The notes beneath the pieces are model-generated. The model did not search any database and was not told where the DNA came from. It saw only the letters and a program-made list of their open reading frames with translations. Shown piece after piece: positions 14,401-26,009 of a stretch of DNA of 64,000 nt. Position 1 is the first letter of the stretch. Every line of letters starts with the position of its first letter. The stretch is from Rhea pennata. Lineage: Eukaryota; Chordata; Aves; Rheiformes; Rheidae. A program made the position numbers and the translations under genes. The DNA lies in the NCBI RefSeq assembly GCF_028389875.1, contig NC_084672.1, positions 2,765,501-2,829,500 of the forward strand. Direction: 5' to 3'.

Positions 14401-17400
14401 AACAAATATAAGTGAGGCAGCATAATCCCTAAGAAAGACTTGCAAGCAGGGAGACTTTCTGATTTATTGATTCAGTTACTACTTGGGGAAAAAAAAAATG
14501 TAATATGTCCCTGTAAATAGAACTGCATCAAAGAAGCCTGTCTCCATTAGCACTTTTTTCCCTCATGGGACTAATCAAAAAAAACCTAAATGTTAAAGAA
14601 GTTTCTCGACTCTAGGTTTCCCAAAGAAGAGTCTCGGTCACAGAGTATCACAGACTATTTTCTATTCATGCTACAATGGCAAATGGCTCAAGCTGGGTGC
14701 CTCTGGAGAGGGACCCTGAACAAAGAAATTCTTGGGCAATTATACTCTTACAGTCTCGATTCCCCCTCTTCACGCAATAGTTCGGAACCAATAGTAACAT
14801 TAAGGTCTGGGGTCCTATCTTATCTTATCTTCCAGCTTGAACTGGCTCTGGGGACCGCTTTTACTTAACTAGGCTTAACTCACACTTGCGGCCTAAAGCT
14901 TTGGCAAATTTAGCTACTAATGCTAAGCAAATTATGCCAAGCGCTTAACTCTAGAGAGCATCAGTCCAATATTCTTTAATAAAAATTTTGGCTAGTTTCT
15001 TGTATGAGAAGGAAAAGAATTCTTAAGATTTGGAGACTCAATAATCCGTATAATAAAGGGAGATAACTTTCAGGACACTGCTATTGAGTCTGTGAAGTAG
15101 ATATACAGTATATAGAAATACAGGACCTATAAAATAGCTAAAACTTCTATTAAGTTTCCCCCATCTATTAGTCAGCACTCAGGAATAAAACACTTATTTC
15201 AAGATGAATTATTCCTTTTCTCACAAACTTATTAGATTTATTAGAAGGGGGCTGACAGTTAGATGAACAGACAAGCAGAGATCACAGTCTTGTATATGTT
15301 GTTTTCCTCAAGAAACAGGGATTGAAAAGCCCACTGTGGACCAGAACAAGAACTTCAATATATATCCATATAATAAAAAGTTAAAAATATATTAATATTT
15401 AAGATGACTGTGTAATATAAAATTTAGATTAGATTAACAAGGTATAAATCACAGATAACTGTGACCTTTGCTAAACCTGAGTTGTGATCTCCCCTTGACA
15501 CAGCTACACTGGCACCAATATAGCCTGTTTTGTGTAGGGTTAATGGCATGGGGAGTGGTTTTATTATATAAAAAGGTTTACCAATATAATACTAAATGGG
15601 TTTTGCAAAATAAGTTGCATTCCTGTAGCAGTAAACCCCTCCAAATGTAGAAGTAGCCACTCTTCCATTTTAGAGATTTTTTCCTGCCCTATGTTCAAGT
15701 GTAGGGTAAAAAAGGAAATGAGACAAAGTACTAATTTTCTGCAGTTTTTCTCATAAAATAACATTATTAAATACAGAAACATATAAGTAATACATTTGTT
15801 TCATCTAAACTAGAAACAAGGAGTATTTTCTAGAATACAGGCAAGTTATGGCTTTTTTTCCCCTGACTTATTATTTTATCAGCATGTGGCTGGTTATTCA
15901 TTTCCTGAGAAAAAACAATAATCAATGCCTCCTGGCATATGTTTTTCATTTAATTAGGAACATAGGACTGGAAAGAACCACCCAGGTCATCAAGTCCAGT
16001 CTTTAATTAAACACTCTTCAAAAAATATTGATTAATCAAAGTTGCATAAATATAGTAGGTTTTGTAAGACTGTACTCCTCTGCAGAGACTGTAAGTAATG
16101 TACTTTTATCTTTGTTTTTTTTTCTTTCTGATCATAAAAACAGCAGTGAACTGAAACATTGCCATAGCAAATCTGTTTATTGAAAAAAATATGCCTTTCA
16201 AGTGCTTTATCCCTGTCCATTCTCTCTCAGTCCAGGCTAGGACAAAACACGTCACCAACAGGCCAGGCCTCTGCTTGCTCGTGCAGACTGGCTGACCTGC
16301 GTATGTGGAGATTGCCCTGCTGGCTACTGCAAAACACAGCCGAGAAGGGCTAGCATCTCTCTGCAAGAACCCTGCTGCCTTATTTTTTTCTCCCTACCAG
16401 TCAATTTTCAGAAAGTATGCAGGAATCTACAGGAATTTGAGAACTCAGAATCTCTGATAAATTCAGTTGACGTAAGTACTTAAAATTCAAATAGAAAAAA
16501 AAAGTAAAAATTAAGGAAAGCAGTTCTGAATTGGTTAGATACTCAGGCAACACCCAAAGCCTATGATTCCCTTGTTTATGAAGATTATCTTATAATATAA
16601 AGAGTGATTATTTTCACTGTAAAGTGCTTCCTGTGGTATTAGACATTTGATTTTCCGTCATTTTATAGGACAGAAACAAGTCTTTAGTGTTTTGAGTTAG
16701 AAACCAGTAATATAATTTATAACTATTACTGTATCTTTGTGTGCATTTTTCATACTTCCAAAGCGTCAGTAACTTGAAGAAATTGGCCATATCTAAAAAG
16801 TTGATCCCTAACAAAACCATTAATATGCTTACCCTCTTATGTGTATTTTAGACTATAAAAGATGTCTCTATATTTGCAAGTACAAATGTTAAATATTAAA
16901 TATTGTTAAAATCATTTTGACTAGCGTAACAGTTTATTTTTTAACTAGGAGGTATCTGCAAGTGATTTTCTTTGTCATATTAGGAGGAAGAAATTAAAAT
17001 ATCAGAAATATTATGTATAACAAACTCATCGAGAAATAAGGAAAAAATCATTTCCCTTGATGTATTAACTGACATTCACTCATTTTGCTTAAACCGTCTA
17101 CAGCTTAAGTCAGATGCACTGACATGGACTGACCTGTAAAATATGCAAATTTTTCAGATGCACTAGATCAGCACATCACCTGCCAACAACTGGGTCACCA
17201 AGGGCACCAGAGGCCGCAGTGTGGAGCCTCTCCCGTCCGTTCTGCAGACTGCAGTACAAATCCTAACCCAGCATTTTATGTACACAGCCGCCAAATCTCA
17301 TCGGGCTTAGGGTATCTCTTAAAGCCTGGACAACTGCAAGGTGTTTAAATAATTACCAGAAGGCTCTACTGCACATTTGCAGAGAAAAGCCTTGGGACCG

Positions 17401-17500
17401 CTACCTGTCCTGAACGCGCTTCCTCACAGAGGCAGAAAGAGCTCCTTTCGCCTTGGGTTAAATCCCATTCCAGGGCTGATTGATCATTCTTTCCCGAGCC
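11431..17500. other. MAP2K1-TIPIN divergent intergenic region
   Basis: About 6 kb of AT-rich sequence between two divergent CpG-island promoters. Short T/A homopolymer stretches (for example 12961-12992) and one CR1-like fragment (15955-16020) are visible. No open frame resembles a known protein, and no structural RNA gene was recognised. Confidence 0.6.
15955..16020 (-). repeat. CR1-type LINE 3'-end fragment
   Basis: The plus strand reads like the reverse complement of a CR1 3' terminus: an ATAGGACTGGAAAGAACC stretch, then AGGTCATCAAGTCCAGTC. These are typical of old CR1 copies in birds, crocodilians and turtles. Only the terminal part is preserved. Confidence 0.6.
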
Positions 17501-17636
17501 CGCCTAACAACTTTAGATCCTTCAGATGCCACTGACACCACCAGGGATTTTAAGCGTGGCGAAGCACCCGTGCGTCCCCGCCCCGGGGAGAGCTGAGGGA
17601 AACGGCGCTCTCACGCCTGCCCCGACCCCCCTCAGG

Positions 17637-17650
17637 TTTTGGCGCCAAAA
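17637..17650. promoter_or_regulatory. Palindromic E2F-binding site
   Basis: TTTTGGCGCCAAAA is a perfect 14-bp palindrome containing two overlapping, opposed E2F consensus half-sites (TTTSGCGC). It sits at the upstream edge of the TIPIN CpG island, where a cell-cycle element would be expected. Confidence 0.7.
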
Positions 17651-17711
17651 GCGCCGCGGCGGGGCCGCGCAGGCGCATTGGCGCGGAGCGGCCGCTCGCT
17701 CCAGCCGAGAG

Positions 17712-17720
17712 CTCGCGAGA
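17712..17720. promoter_or_regulatory. CTCGCGAGA promoter motif
   Basis: This matches nine of ten bases of the TCTCGCGAGA element found near transcription starts of many vertebrate CpG-island genes. It lies 62 bases downstream of the E2F palindrome and probably marks the core promoter of TIPIN. Confidence 0.5.
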
Positions 17721-18756
17721 TGTGAGGCTCTCGCGGTGTTTCCCCCCTCCACTCCGCGCCGCTCCGCTCCGGCGCGGCTCCGCAGCGGGGCGCGAAGCGG
17801 CCGCGGCGGGAGGCGCCGTGCGCAGCGCTGCTCGCCCGGGCCCCTCGCGCCGGCCTCCCTCTCGCCCTGAGGAGGGGGGCGCGGAGCCCTCTCGCCGCCC
17901 TCCCCGCCGCTGGAGGGGAGCCGAGCGGGCAGGACCCTTCCCCCCCCCCCCCCCTCTTTGCCCCGCCGGCGCTGCGCCCCGAGCCGCTCCTGAGGGGAGC
18001 GGCGCCCCGGCGGCGCCCGGCCCTCGCAACCCGCGAGCGCCCTCCCCGCCCTCCGCCGGTCTGCGCCTCCCGGGCCGCTCCGCCGGCCGCAGGAAGGGAG
18101 CTCGCCGCCTCCTCAGAGGCCGGTGCCGGCGGAGCTGCCTGCGCTCCCCGGTGGCTAAAGCCGCTCGGGAGACAACTTTTCCCTTGGAGAGGGAGCAGTT
18201 CGGAGCCGCGTGTCTGTGGCGAGGCTGGGTCATCGTAAGCCCTGGCGGGCCGGTGTGCCAGAGCCTCTGAAATTACCTGTGCTAACGCGGCTGGGAAAGG
18301 GGAATCCTCCTGCAGACTGCATTTCTGAGTGGGTAAGCTGTAAACCTGAGGAGTTATCGCCCCCTCCCCGGTAATCTTTGATTTTCAGGAACTGTAAGGG
18401 AAAACAGCTGTTTTAATAAGTGCTTTATTTAGAAATCTTGTTTTTTTTCTAATACCTGTGACCCATTCCTGCCCCTCCCAAATAACTTCGATGAGTTGAG
18501 ACATGACAAAACCCTTTCATCTGACATCGTGAGACTGGGTTGTGTCATCCTTTTACGTGGTATATGCTACCTAATCTTTTGGATGTTGGTTTTGTTTGTT
18601 TGTTTGTTTGTTTTCTTGGTTGGCAAGTATTTTGGGGGACAAGCTGAGACCTGTAGGAATTTTGTAGGTAACTGATGCTTAGCTGCTGCTTCTCACTGCT
18701 TATTTTAAAACATTTTTGATATCTCCTACAGGAGGAAAAAAAGTTAATCTGTGGCA

Positions 18757-18886
18757 ATGATAGATCCTTTAGAGAACAATTTGTTTGATCTTCCTGATTA
18801 TGAGAATACAGAAGATGAAATTTTTCCACCTCTTCCACCTCCTACCTCTCCAGGAAAAGATGCTGACTGGGCTCTAGCTAATGGAG
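18757..18886 (+). CDS. TIPIN: TIPIN coding exon 1 (residues 1-43)
   Basis: The exon opens at 18731 after the acceptor TCTCCTACAG, leaving 26 bases of 5' UTR before the ATG. It encodes the acidic/proline-rich N terminus ([16 protein letters not shown]). The donor is GTAAAT at 18887. The frame stays open into the intron as far as 19218, so intron retention would give a 154-residue product without the Swi3 domain. Confidence 0.93.
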
Positions 18887-21800
18887 GTAAATACTTGCAA
18901 CTTCCGAAGAACCAGTTTTCCATTATAGACTATGAGAACAGTCTTACTATTGGTGTTGTGCTTCACTATCCTGACATTCTTATAGAAAATTTTATATGTA
19001 TATATATATATATATATATTTGTATAAAAGTAGCTCTTTATATAGCCTTATTTAAAAATAGCCTCATATATAAGAAAGCACTTAATAAATTAAAATTATA
19101 CACAATTCTGCACATTCAGACTTCTGGGAAAAGTTTGGTTTTTGTATTTTCCATCAAAATAGCTGCAGCACAAATGAATCTTTTAAAAATTCAAGCTCTT
19201 CTGCCAAAAAATCAGTAAAGATAATTATATAGGCTGGCATATATATGCATTATATAGCATTATATAGTTACCATTTATGACTTAACCTTGAGTGGAGAAA
19301 AGGGTGCTAAATATAGTAGTCTAGGGAGATGTTGCTTGTTTCTGTAGACTACATGATTTAGGAAAAGTCCAAGGTATTTCAGGAGAAGTGAAATTTAAAC
19401 TAAAACTGCTCATATTTTAAATGATCTTGCAGCCATCCAGTATGCTGAACTGGCTAATAGAAGACATGAAGATTTCTTGTAGGCATTAGTTATAGGCAAA
19501 TATGAGTAGACATAATGTTAAGTATGTATTTTTCTTCATCCTTGCTATGTTTGCTAGAAAGTATGGATTGGAATAGATTTCATTCCTTGATATATGAAAA
19601 GGAGAGTTCCAACTTCCTGATGTTCAAAGGAACAAATGTAAAAGAGGAAATCAGTTTGTCAGCTAAGAACTAGTTCTTAGCTGAGATAGGCAGTTGTAGC
19701 TTATCTGTTAAAGTCAAAAATATACATACAGCCTTCATCAAAACACACAAAACTTGGTTCTTAGAAGGCATGCAAAAGACTGATTGTGTTCATATATCAT
19801 CCCTTTCTCTACTTTTGAAGGTGATAGTGAAGTTTCAGACCTCTTAAGATTTATCCTGGAAATTTTGGGAAACAACCTGTTAAAAACCTCGAATGATAAC
19901 TCTTAAAACTGGCAGCAGCTACTCTCAATATGCTTCTAATTAGAAATATGCAAGTGATAAAGCTAGGTTCTTTGAAAAGGAAGTGACCTTCTTTGTTAGA
20001 AAAGTTGATTATTAGTGTATTTTAGAGACGCATTTATTTCCAAACTATCTCATGGGAAAAAGATGAAATATACAAGCACTTGTTGGAAGTAATCACAATT
20101 GAATGCTTGTGACCACTGCCTTTGATTTAGGGTAGAAATTTAAAAGTTTATGTTGTGTAATGCTAGTTGATGTATTATATTTGCATTATATACCTCTAAT
20201 ATGTTATTTCTTTTATTAGAACCAGATGGTAACCAGCAGTCACAAACAAAGGATTCTTCCGTGACTATACGGAAATCTGTTAGAAGACCAATACCTAAAC
20301 TAGATGCCCAAAGGTGTGGTGGGGTTTTTTTGTTGTTGTTTGGTTATGGGTTTTCGTGTGAGTGTGTGTGTGTGTGAGAGAGAGAGAGTACTTTTGTCTG
20401 TATTTTATGTATTTGGTATATGGCTGTTGGAATGATTAAGGTGCTTATCCACTCAGATGTTCTCTATGTGGTCGTATTCAAGCCAAAGACCAAGTTTTTT
20501 GGAGATGGAAGTTCCTGTTGTAGCATACTGCGTTTCAACCTTTTTATTCCTCGCTTACTTATGTAATGCTATCATTAGTAAAACTTTCTTAAGGTTTCTT
20601 GGGACTTGGTAGCTGAATAATAACTTGTTTGTAGATGTGGGGTTTTTTTATACGTAGGACTCTTCCAACTGTATCATCTTTATTTTGGCTCAACATATTA
20701 CTGTGGATTTCTTCTATTTAATGGAAGTGTATTTCGAAAAAAAAAAAAAACCTCAGTGTAATAGTCTAAAGTACTTTTTATAAAGTACATTTATATGTGA
20801 CTTCTGTACAAACTGGATAAACCCTGTTTGTAAAAGTTAAGGATTTTAGTATTTCCCTTGCTCTTTCCACTAAAACCAGGCTAAGTTCTATATAAAAAAA
20901 ATAGAATCTGAGCTTCTGTTTTCTTTTGTGTTATAATATTCCGATGAAATTATTTGCTAATATCACAGGTGGATGTCTTGGGCATGTACCTATTGTTTTC
21001 ACATGGCCAGTATAGATATATGAACTACCTGTCCATTTGATTCTGTGTTATCGAAAAGTTGCTTGGACAGGGACTGTTTGTATGGTGACTTTCCAAAAAG
21101 TCTCACTCTTTATTGCAGTCTTTATCTTATTGTATGGGGTTTTTGTGTTTTTGTTTTTTGACTTCCTAACCCATACGTCTTTCAAGCAGAACTTTACAGA
21201 AATCTTTAGACTGGAGGAATGATTTTGATTCAAGGAAGTAGATATAGGTTTTGAGTAACTTGGACTTTTTCATACTAACAGATTAGTTTCTGAAAGAGGA
21301 CTTCCTGCCTTAAGACACATATTTGACAACACAAAATTCAAGGGTAAGGGGCATGAGGTAAGAAATACTGAATTATTATTTTGTTTCCTGGAGGATTAGC
21401 TTAGATTGAGATTGCTGTCCCTCTTGTATGAGGAGGATTGATATTAAGTTCTGGTTAGACAACCATGTGCAGTCTTCTAACATCAGTGGAATGTACCCTG
21501 CTGAGTTTTGTAGTTCTGAGTAAAAAATACGTGATTGTTTCACAGAATCAGTATTTCAATCTCAAAGTACTTTCTTGTGTTTCAGAACTATGGACAAGTC
21601 ACAGATGTGATATTCTAGAAAAATGCTTTTGAAATTGGAAGAGGCTTATAAGACTGCTTACTAAGTCTTAAGAAGTGCCTTACATTATCATTTCATGATC
21701 ATATTTTCTGTTCTGGCTGTTGTGACACCTGTATCCCAAAGCTTCTAATACTAAAATGTGAAGCAAAGAGAAAGCAGAGGTTTCTCTAGAAACTGTCTCA

Positions 21801-24800
21801 TTGTCTTTGATACATTAAAAAATAATTTATTTTTTTAAATAAATATCATTAAATAGACTATTGAACATTTGAAAAGAAACCTGTGTGTCTTTAGTTTACA
21901 AGAGAAGTTTTGGTGTAAATTCTCTGTACAAATGGAGTCATAAAGAAACAGAAAAAACGCTGATCTGAGCGGAAGTATTCATGACACAAAGTTATTTACA
22001 TGTATATTTTTTCTGTACATTCTGAACATCAAAATGTGTGTTAAATGTGCCACCACGGATTTTCCAGTCTTGGTTTGGGTGTATGTGGTTTAAGGGGCAA
22101 ATTCTCAGAAGCCTATCAGATGTTTTACAATGAATGTAAATGCTTTTCCTGACGTTTGATCACTGTTCTTCTCATAACTTGAAGCTGCACACTCAAACTT
22201 GTTTGTGGGAGGATAGATTACTGAAACATCTATACTATATAGACTTTCATGAAACTTTCAAATGACAAACTGAGTATTTTCAGAAACATTAATGGCATGT
22301 TTCCCTCTGCAGTCTACTGACTTAATCAACTTTTAACAGCTGGATGTCTTGTTTTCCCTTCTAGGCAGAAGACCTGAAGACACTTATACGACATATGGAA
22401 CATTGGGCCCATAGATTATTTCCAAAATTGCAATTTGATGATTTTATTGACAGAGTAGAGTCTTTGGGAAACAAAAAGGAAGTTCAGGTACATGCTGCTC
22501 ATGTCCATTTCTCTTCAGGCAATACTGTAAGAGGTGGGCTTATGAGAGTAGTTATGCAACAACTGAAATTATGCTTACTATTTAAGATTATAATTTGATT
22601 TAAATTTCTTTCATTTAAAGAAGCTGTCTAGTATTTGGAAGTATTTATGATCACATTTAGGTGTAATATTTATTTGAAACCATACCTCAAGAAAATCTGC
22701 TCTGACTTACAAAAGACACTTTTACCAAAGCAATTTACTTAAGAGTACAGCTTCCTCTGGCTAGGTGATAGACCAAGTATTAGGAAAACAACCCACAGCT
22801 TTAAAAGCTGTGGAAAAGACAGACATGCAGGGAAAGGGAATGTTATTTCAGAGAAATAAAGGATAAAGAAATCAGTAGTAGAATTAAAAACTATCAACAT
22901 AACGCAAGGGATTTTGTCACAGAAATATTGAAGTATTTCTTTTCATTTTAAGACCTGTCTAAAGCGAATTAGACTTGATCTTCCTATTTTGCATGAAGAC
23001 TTCAAAAATAATGAAGGTATGCTCTTTATGCTGTTTTTTTCAGCGGCTGAATACTTAAAATGTCTCTCTTTCTCCTTCCTCTCCCACTGACTAGAAGTTA
23101 ATGGTCAGGATTCATTCTTCTGTTGTAGAAGAAATTAAGACTGGTCCTCCATTCTAAAACTAGGCTTTTGTGGAAATCTTACAATTACAAAACTGAACTG
23201 ATACTCAAACTAAAATGCTCCATATATATTTATAACTGAGTGGCATATAGAAAGGAAACGGAAGATGGATATAAAAATCAGCATCGTTAGCAATGGTCTT
23301 CCAAAAAAAAAACAAAACTGCAATTCCCAAGTGGATGTATTCTTTGTTTTTGTTTTACCCTTCTATAAGTAGGCAGTCTGCAGAGCTCTTGGATCTTACT
23401 AATGAAGATATTGAAGATCATTACATTGCTTATACTGCCAACTCTTACAATGCAGTCAGGATGTAGTCCTGTCCTTTATAGGAAAAGTACTTGTAATGCT
23501 TGTAGGCACCGCTATGTGTATGTGTCACTCTTGGTGTGTAGCTGCTGCTATTTCTTGCAATTTCAAAATCCAGCCACTTGATAGATAATAAATCAGTGCT
23601 TGGAAAATACATTGCAGTGAAAGAGTTCTCAGTGGTAAAATCTTGCCCTGCCAATGGGGGAAGGCTTTAGGAAGTTAGTGAAATGTGGCTGTCTTTGCTA
23701 TTGGCTGCATTTGCTAGATGTTTAATGCAACCTTAAGCAGTCACAAATAGTGAAATAAATGGTTCCTGCCGACAGGATCTGTAGAGTTATCAGATTTTTC
23801 TGTGCGATGGTTCCATACATTTGTATTTAAATACAGTGCTGATAATGTTCTTGAGCTATGGTAGCTAGTGTACTGCTTCAGCTGGTTAGTTTTCAGTCAA
23901 AGAATTTGAGTAGACATCTAACAGTTTTGAAATAAAGATTAAACCTAGAAATACAAGCTGTAGTACGTTTTTTAAAAAAACCCTTTGTTTTAGCTACCTT
24001 CTTTGTTTACAGGTTTAAAGTGCAGCAATAGCATACTTGGCCTTAGGCAATCTTGGAAACAGTGTTTTGCTTCCCTGTTGGTGGGTGAAATTTGTCTAAT
24101 GGAATTGGACTATCTCCATTTTGCATGTGTTAATTTTGACAACTGAGTAAATATTCCATAATAGTAGCAGACTGAATTCAAAATTGACCATGTCATGTCT
24201 ATGTTTGAACCTGTCTGTTGATTCCCAGAACTAGTCCCTCCACTTTCCAAAGGACACTGTGGTATTAGTATGGGTAGGAAGAAAAGTATCTGGCCTTTCA
24301 GTAAGGATGGTATATCTGAATTTACTGGGTTTTGACCTTCAGGCATAGTTTAGGATTGCTAATTTAACATACAAAGACTTCTGTATATTCAGATGCTACT
24401 TACTGTTCTGTATTTGGGTTCTTTGATAAGCACTTGCTTTATATCACAGTGAATATCTGCTATATGCACCCAGATGGAAAACTGCCAGGTAACTGAAAAC
24501 TAAATCACAGAATGTTGTATTAATACAACTTTAAAATATAGCATATAGTCAGAAGTGCCTTTAAAATGTCATCTTGCCACGTACTTAGCAATATATCTCA
24601 CTGGGTTCAAAGTGTTGATTTCTGCCCTTCTTCACCCCCACCCTTTGCAATTCATTTTCAATCAGATGGTGGAGGGGAAAGCAATGGACTAGATATAGGC
24701 ACTGAAGACATGCATCCCTGCTCTGGGAATCTAAGAGAAGAACTGGATTCTCCCTCTGGTACAACTCTCACGGAGGAGCAACAACAGCGAATCAAAAGGA

Positions 24801-26009
24801 ACAGGCAACTAGCCTTGGAACGCAGACAAGCAAAGATGCAGTGTAACAGCCAGTCACAACAAAGTGGTAAACAACTTTGTAATTTAAATGTTTATATAAC
24901 ATTGGTAGTCTGAAAACTTTGAAGGCTTTCCTTCTTATTAAAGAGAAAAGCTTACCAATCTGTATAAAAATGTTTGTTTCTGAACAGGTGTTGCATGAGA
25001 GAACTTTCTAAAGTAAGGCACTATCACATTCGAATTTAAATTCTGCTTTGCTAATCTGCCAGTATGCTGTAGTTGGAGTTGTCAGTTACTCCCTGTTTTG
25101 GTCAGTCATCTTTTCCTGATGAAGATAGAAATTTTTACCATTTTAGTGTGAAAAGACCGTCTTTCATTTTTCCAAAAACTGCTGCAGTAACTGAAGAGTT
25201 AGTTGAAATAAACCAGCAAGGTTTTAAAGACAGATGTATGTATTCTTGCCAGTAAAAGATGCAGGCTCAGACTCTCTTAGGATACTGAGTTGTAGAAAAG
25301 AAGCTAGGCAAATTACTGCTACAAGTGTAGTGATAGTATGTATTTCTCTTGCCTCCACTGTTAGAATTTTCACACCTCCCATTTTAACTGTTCTTAACCT
25401 GTCCTATGACAGAAATGAAACATTTTACTTTGTCTGAAATAGCAGGGATAAACTTATCGTATTGTTGTCCCTGAAACTACTGCTGTATAGTTTGAAAACA
25501 TCTACACTTCCTAAGAATAGGATATTTACAGTTTACACAGTTGAGCTTCTTGGCCAGTTTAAAGGAAACTGTGCTTATTCTTTTAGTAAGTAGAAAAATG
25601 TGTATCTCTTGAATTTAAACTGTCTCTGTAGTTAGACTCCTCCAAAGCTAAGTCAGAACTACTGTTCTCTCTAGTTGTCCTGCTACCTTGTGAAAGCTTT
25701 CTTGCTGCTAAAATGAAACTTAACTTTCTTGTCATTTCTGAAGTTGGCTCTTGAAGGCTGTAATTCTGTGGAAGGAAACTGCAGCTGATAAACAGAAAGC
25801 AGTAATATTTTTCTCAAAGACTTTTTTTTTCTCTTCTTTTAAAAGTAGAGCTTTCTGCTAGTTACCCAGAAGAGGAGGTGTTTAATACTGCAGCTGCTCA
25901 GAATCTGGCTGACCTTACGGAAGACACTCAAGTTACTGCAACCAAGTTTGCTGTTGCAGATGCTGAGGACAGAGATACAGAATTGGAATATGCCAGAGAA
26001 AAGCAATAG
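18757..26009 (+). CDS. TIPIN: TIPIN, Timeless-interacting protein (whole coding span, 7 coding exons)
   Basis: TIPIN binds Timeless in the nuclear fork-protection complex, which stabilises stalled replication forks and supports ATR-CHK1 signalling through RPA. Joined coding exons are 18757-18886, 20220-20313, 21282-21357, 22365-22487, 22953-23016, 24666-24866 and 25846-26009. They total 852 bases, giving 283 residues plus stop; human TIPIN is about 301. All junctions are GT-AG and phases agree. Residues 1-43 form the acidic, proline-rich N terminus with DLPDYEN and FPPLPPP. About 68-150 is the Swi3/Csm3 Timeless-binding domain, from IPKLDAQR through [17 protein letters not shown] to [10 protein letters not shown]. 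About 196-221 is the RPA2-binding helix, [19 protein letters not shown]. The C terminus is acidic and poorly conserved. The ATG at 18757 matches the human start; an in-frame GTG two codons upstream is not needed. TIPIN runs towards DIS3L and away from MAP2K1. Confidence 0.96.
18999..19019. repeat. TA microsatellite
   Basis: About ten TA dinucleotides in TIPIN intron 2, about 110 bases after the donor of coding exon 1. Confidence 0.9.
19659..19684. repeat. Perfect 26-bp palindrome
   Basis: The 13-base arm TCAGCTAAGAACT is followed at once by its exact reverse complement, with no loop. It lies in TIPIN intron 2. It may be a remnant of a transposon terminus or a simple inverted duplication. Confidence 0.95.
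20220..20313 (+). CDS. TIPIN: TIPIN coding exon 2 (residues 44-75)
   Basis: The acceptor is TTTTATTAG and the donor GTGTGG. The exon encodes a Ser/Thr/Gln-rich linker and the start of the Swi3 domain ([11 protein letters not shown]). The last Arg codon is split over the next intron. Confidence 0.93.
20356..20388. repeat. TG/AG compound microsatellite
   Basis: Alternating TG runs pass into AG repeats in TIPIN intron 3 (between coding exons 2 and 3), 43 bases after the donor. Confidence 0.9.
21282..21357 (+). CDS. TIPIN: TIPIN coding exon 3 (residues 76-100)
   Basis: Encodes [19 protein letters not shown] and then KGKGHE of the Timeless-binding Swi3 domain. The acceptor is ACTAACAG and the donor GTAAGA. 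Confidence 0.95.
22365..22487 (+). CDS. TIPIN: TIPIN coding exon 4 (residues 101-141)
   Basis: The most conserved part of [24 protein letters not shown] and the following [13 protein letters not shown], core helices of the Swi3 domain. The exon is 41 whole codons after the acceptor CCCTTCTAG. The donor is GTACAT. Confidence 0.97.
22793..22813. repeat. 21-base palindrome
   Basis: CCACAGCTTT, a central A, then AAAGCTGTGG: perfect 10-bp arms in the 465-base TIPIN intron between coding exons 4 and 5. Confidence 0.95.
22953..23016 (+). CDS. TIPIN: TIPIN coding exon 5 (residues 142-162)
   Basis: Encodes [17 protein letters not shown] and a short Asn/Glu tail, ending the Swi3 domain. The acceptor is TTCATTTTAAG and the donor GTATGC. 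Confidence 0.95.
24666..24866 (+). CDS. TIPIN: TIPIN coding exon 6 (residues 163-229), RPA-binding helix
   Basis: An acidic Gly/Ser-rich linker, then [19 protein letters not shown] (about 197-215). This is the RPA2-binding motif shared in form with SMARCAL1, UNG2 and XPA. The acceptor is TTTCAATCAG and the donor GTAAAC. Confidence 0.95.
25846..26009 (+). CDS. TIPIN: TIPIN last coding exon (residues 230-283 and stop TAG)
   Basis: An acidic C-terminal tail ([27 protein letters not shown]). Two acceptors three bases apart (AAGTAG at 25843-25848) are both in frame, so the product may contain or lack one Val at the junction. The stop is at 26007-26009. Confidence 0.9.

Larger units (their letters stand above)
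17560..18330 (+). promoter_or_regulatory. TIPIN: CpG-island promoter and probable non-coding exon 1 of TIPIN
   Basis: A CpG island lies 0.4-1.2 kb upstream of the first coding exon. Within 90 bases it carries a perfect palindromic E2F site TTTTGGCGCCAAAA (17637-17650), an NRF1-like site (17666-17677), an inverted CCAAT box overlapping a second E2F-like TTGGCGCG (17677-17686), and a CTCGCGAGA motif (17712-17720). A C16 run is at 17940-17955. Candidate donors for the untranslated first exon are GTAAGC at 18235 and at 18333, and I cannot decide between them. The arrangement fits a replication gene switched on at G1/S (inference). Confidence 0.75.
18887..25845 (+). other. TIPIN: TIPIN introns (six), non-coding content
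   Basis: The introns are 18887-20219, 20314-21281, 21358-22364, 22488-22952, 23017-24665 and 24867-25845. They hold a TA microsatellite (18999-19019), a perfect 26-bp palindrome (19659-19684), a TG/AG microsatellite (20356-20388) and a 21-base palindrome (22793-22813). No other gene or RNA was recognised. Confidence 0.7.

Noticed and set aside
17526-18270. Open frames of 114-227 codons over the TIPIN promoter island
   Set aside because: Same GC-rich artefact, with no recognisable domain. TIPIN coding starts at 18757.
18751-18756. GTG two codons upstream of the TIPIN ATG as an alternative start
   Set aside because: The ATG at 18757 aligns with the start of human TIPIN, and a GTG start is not needed.
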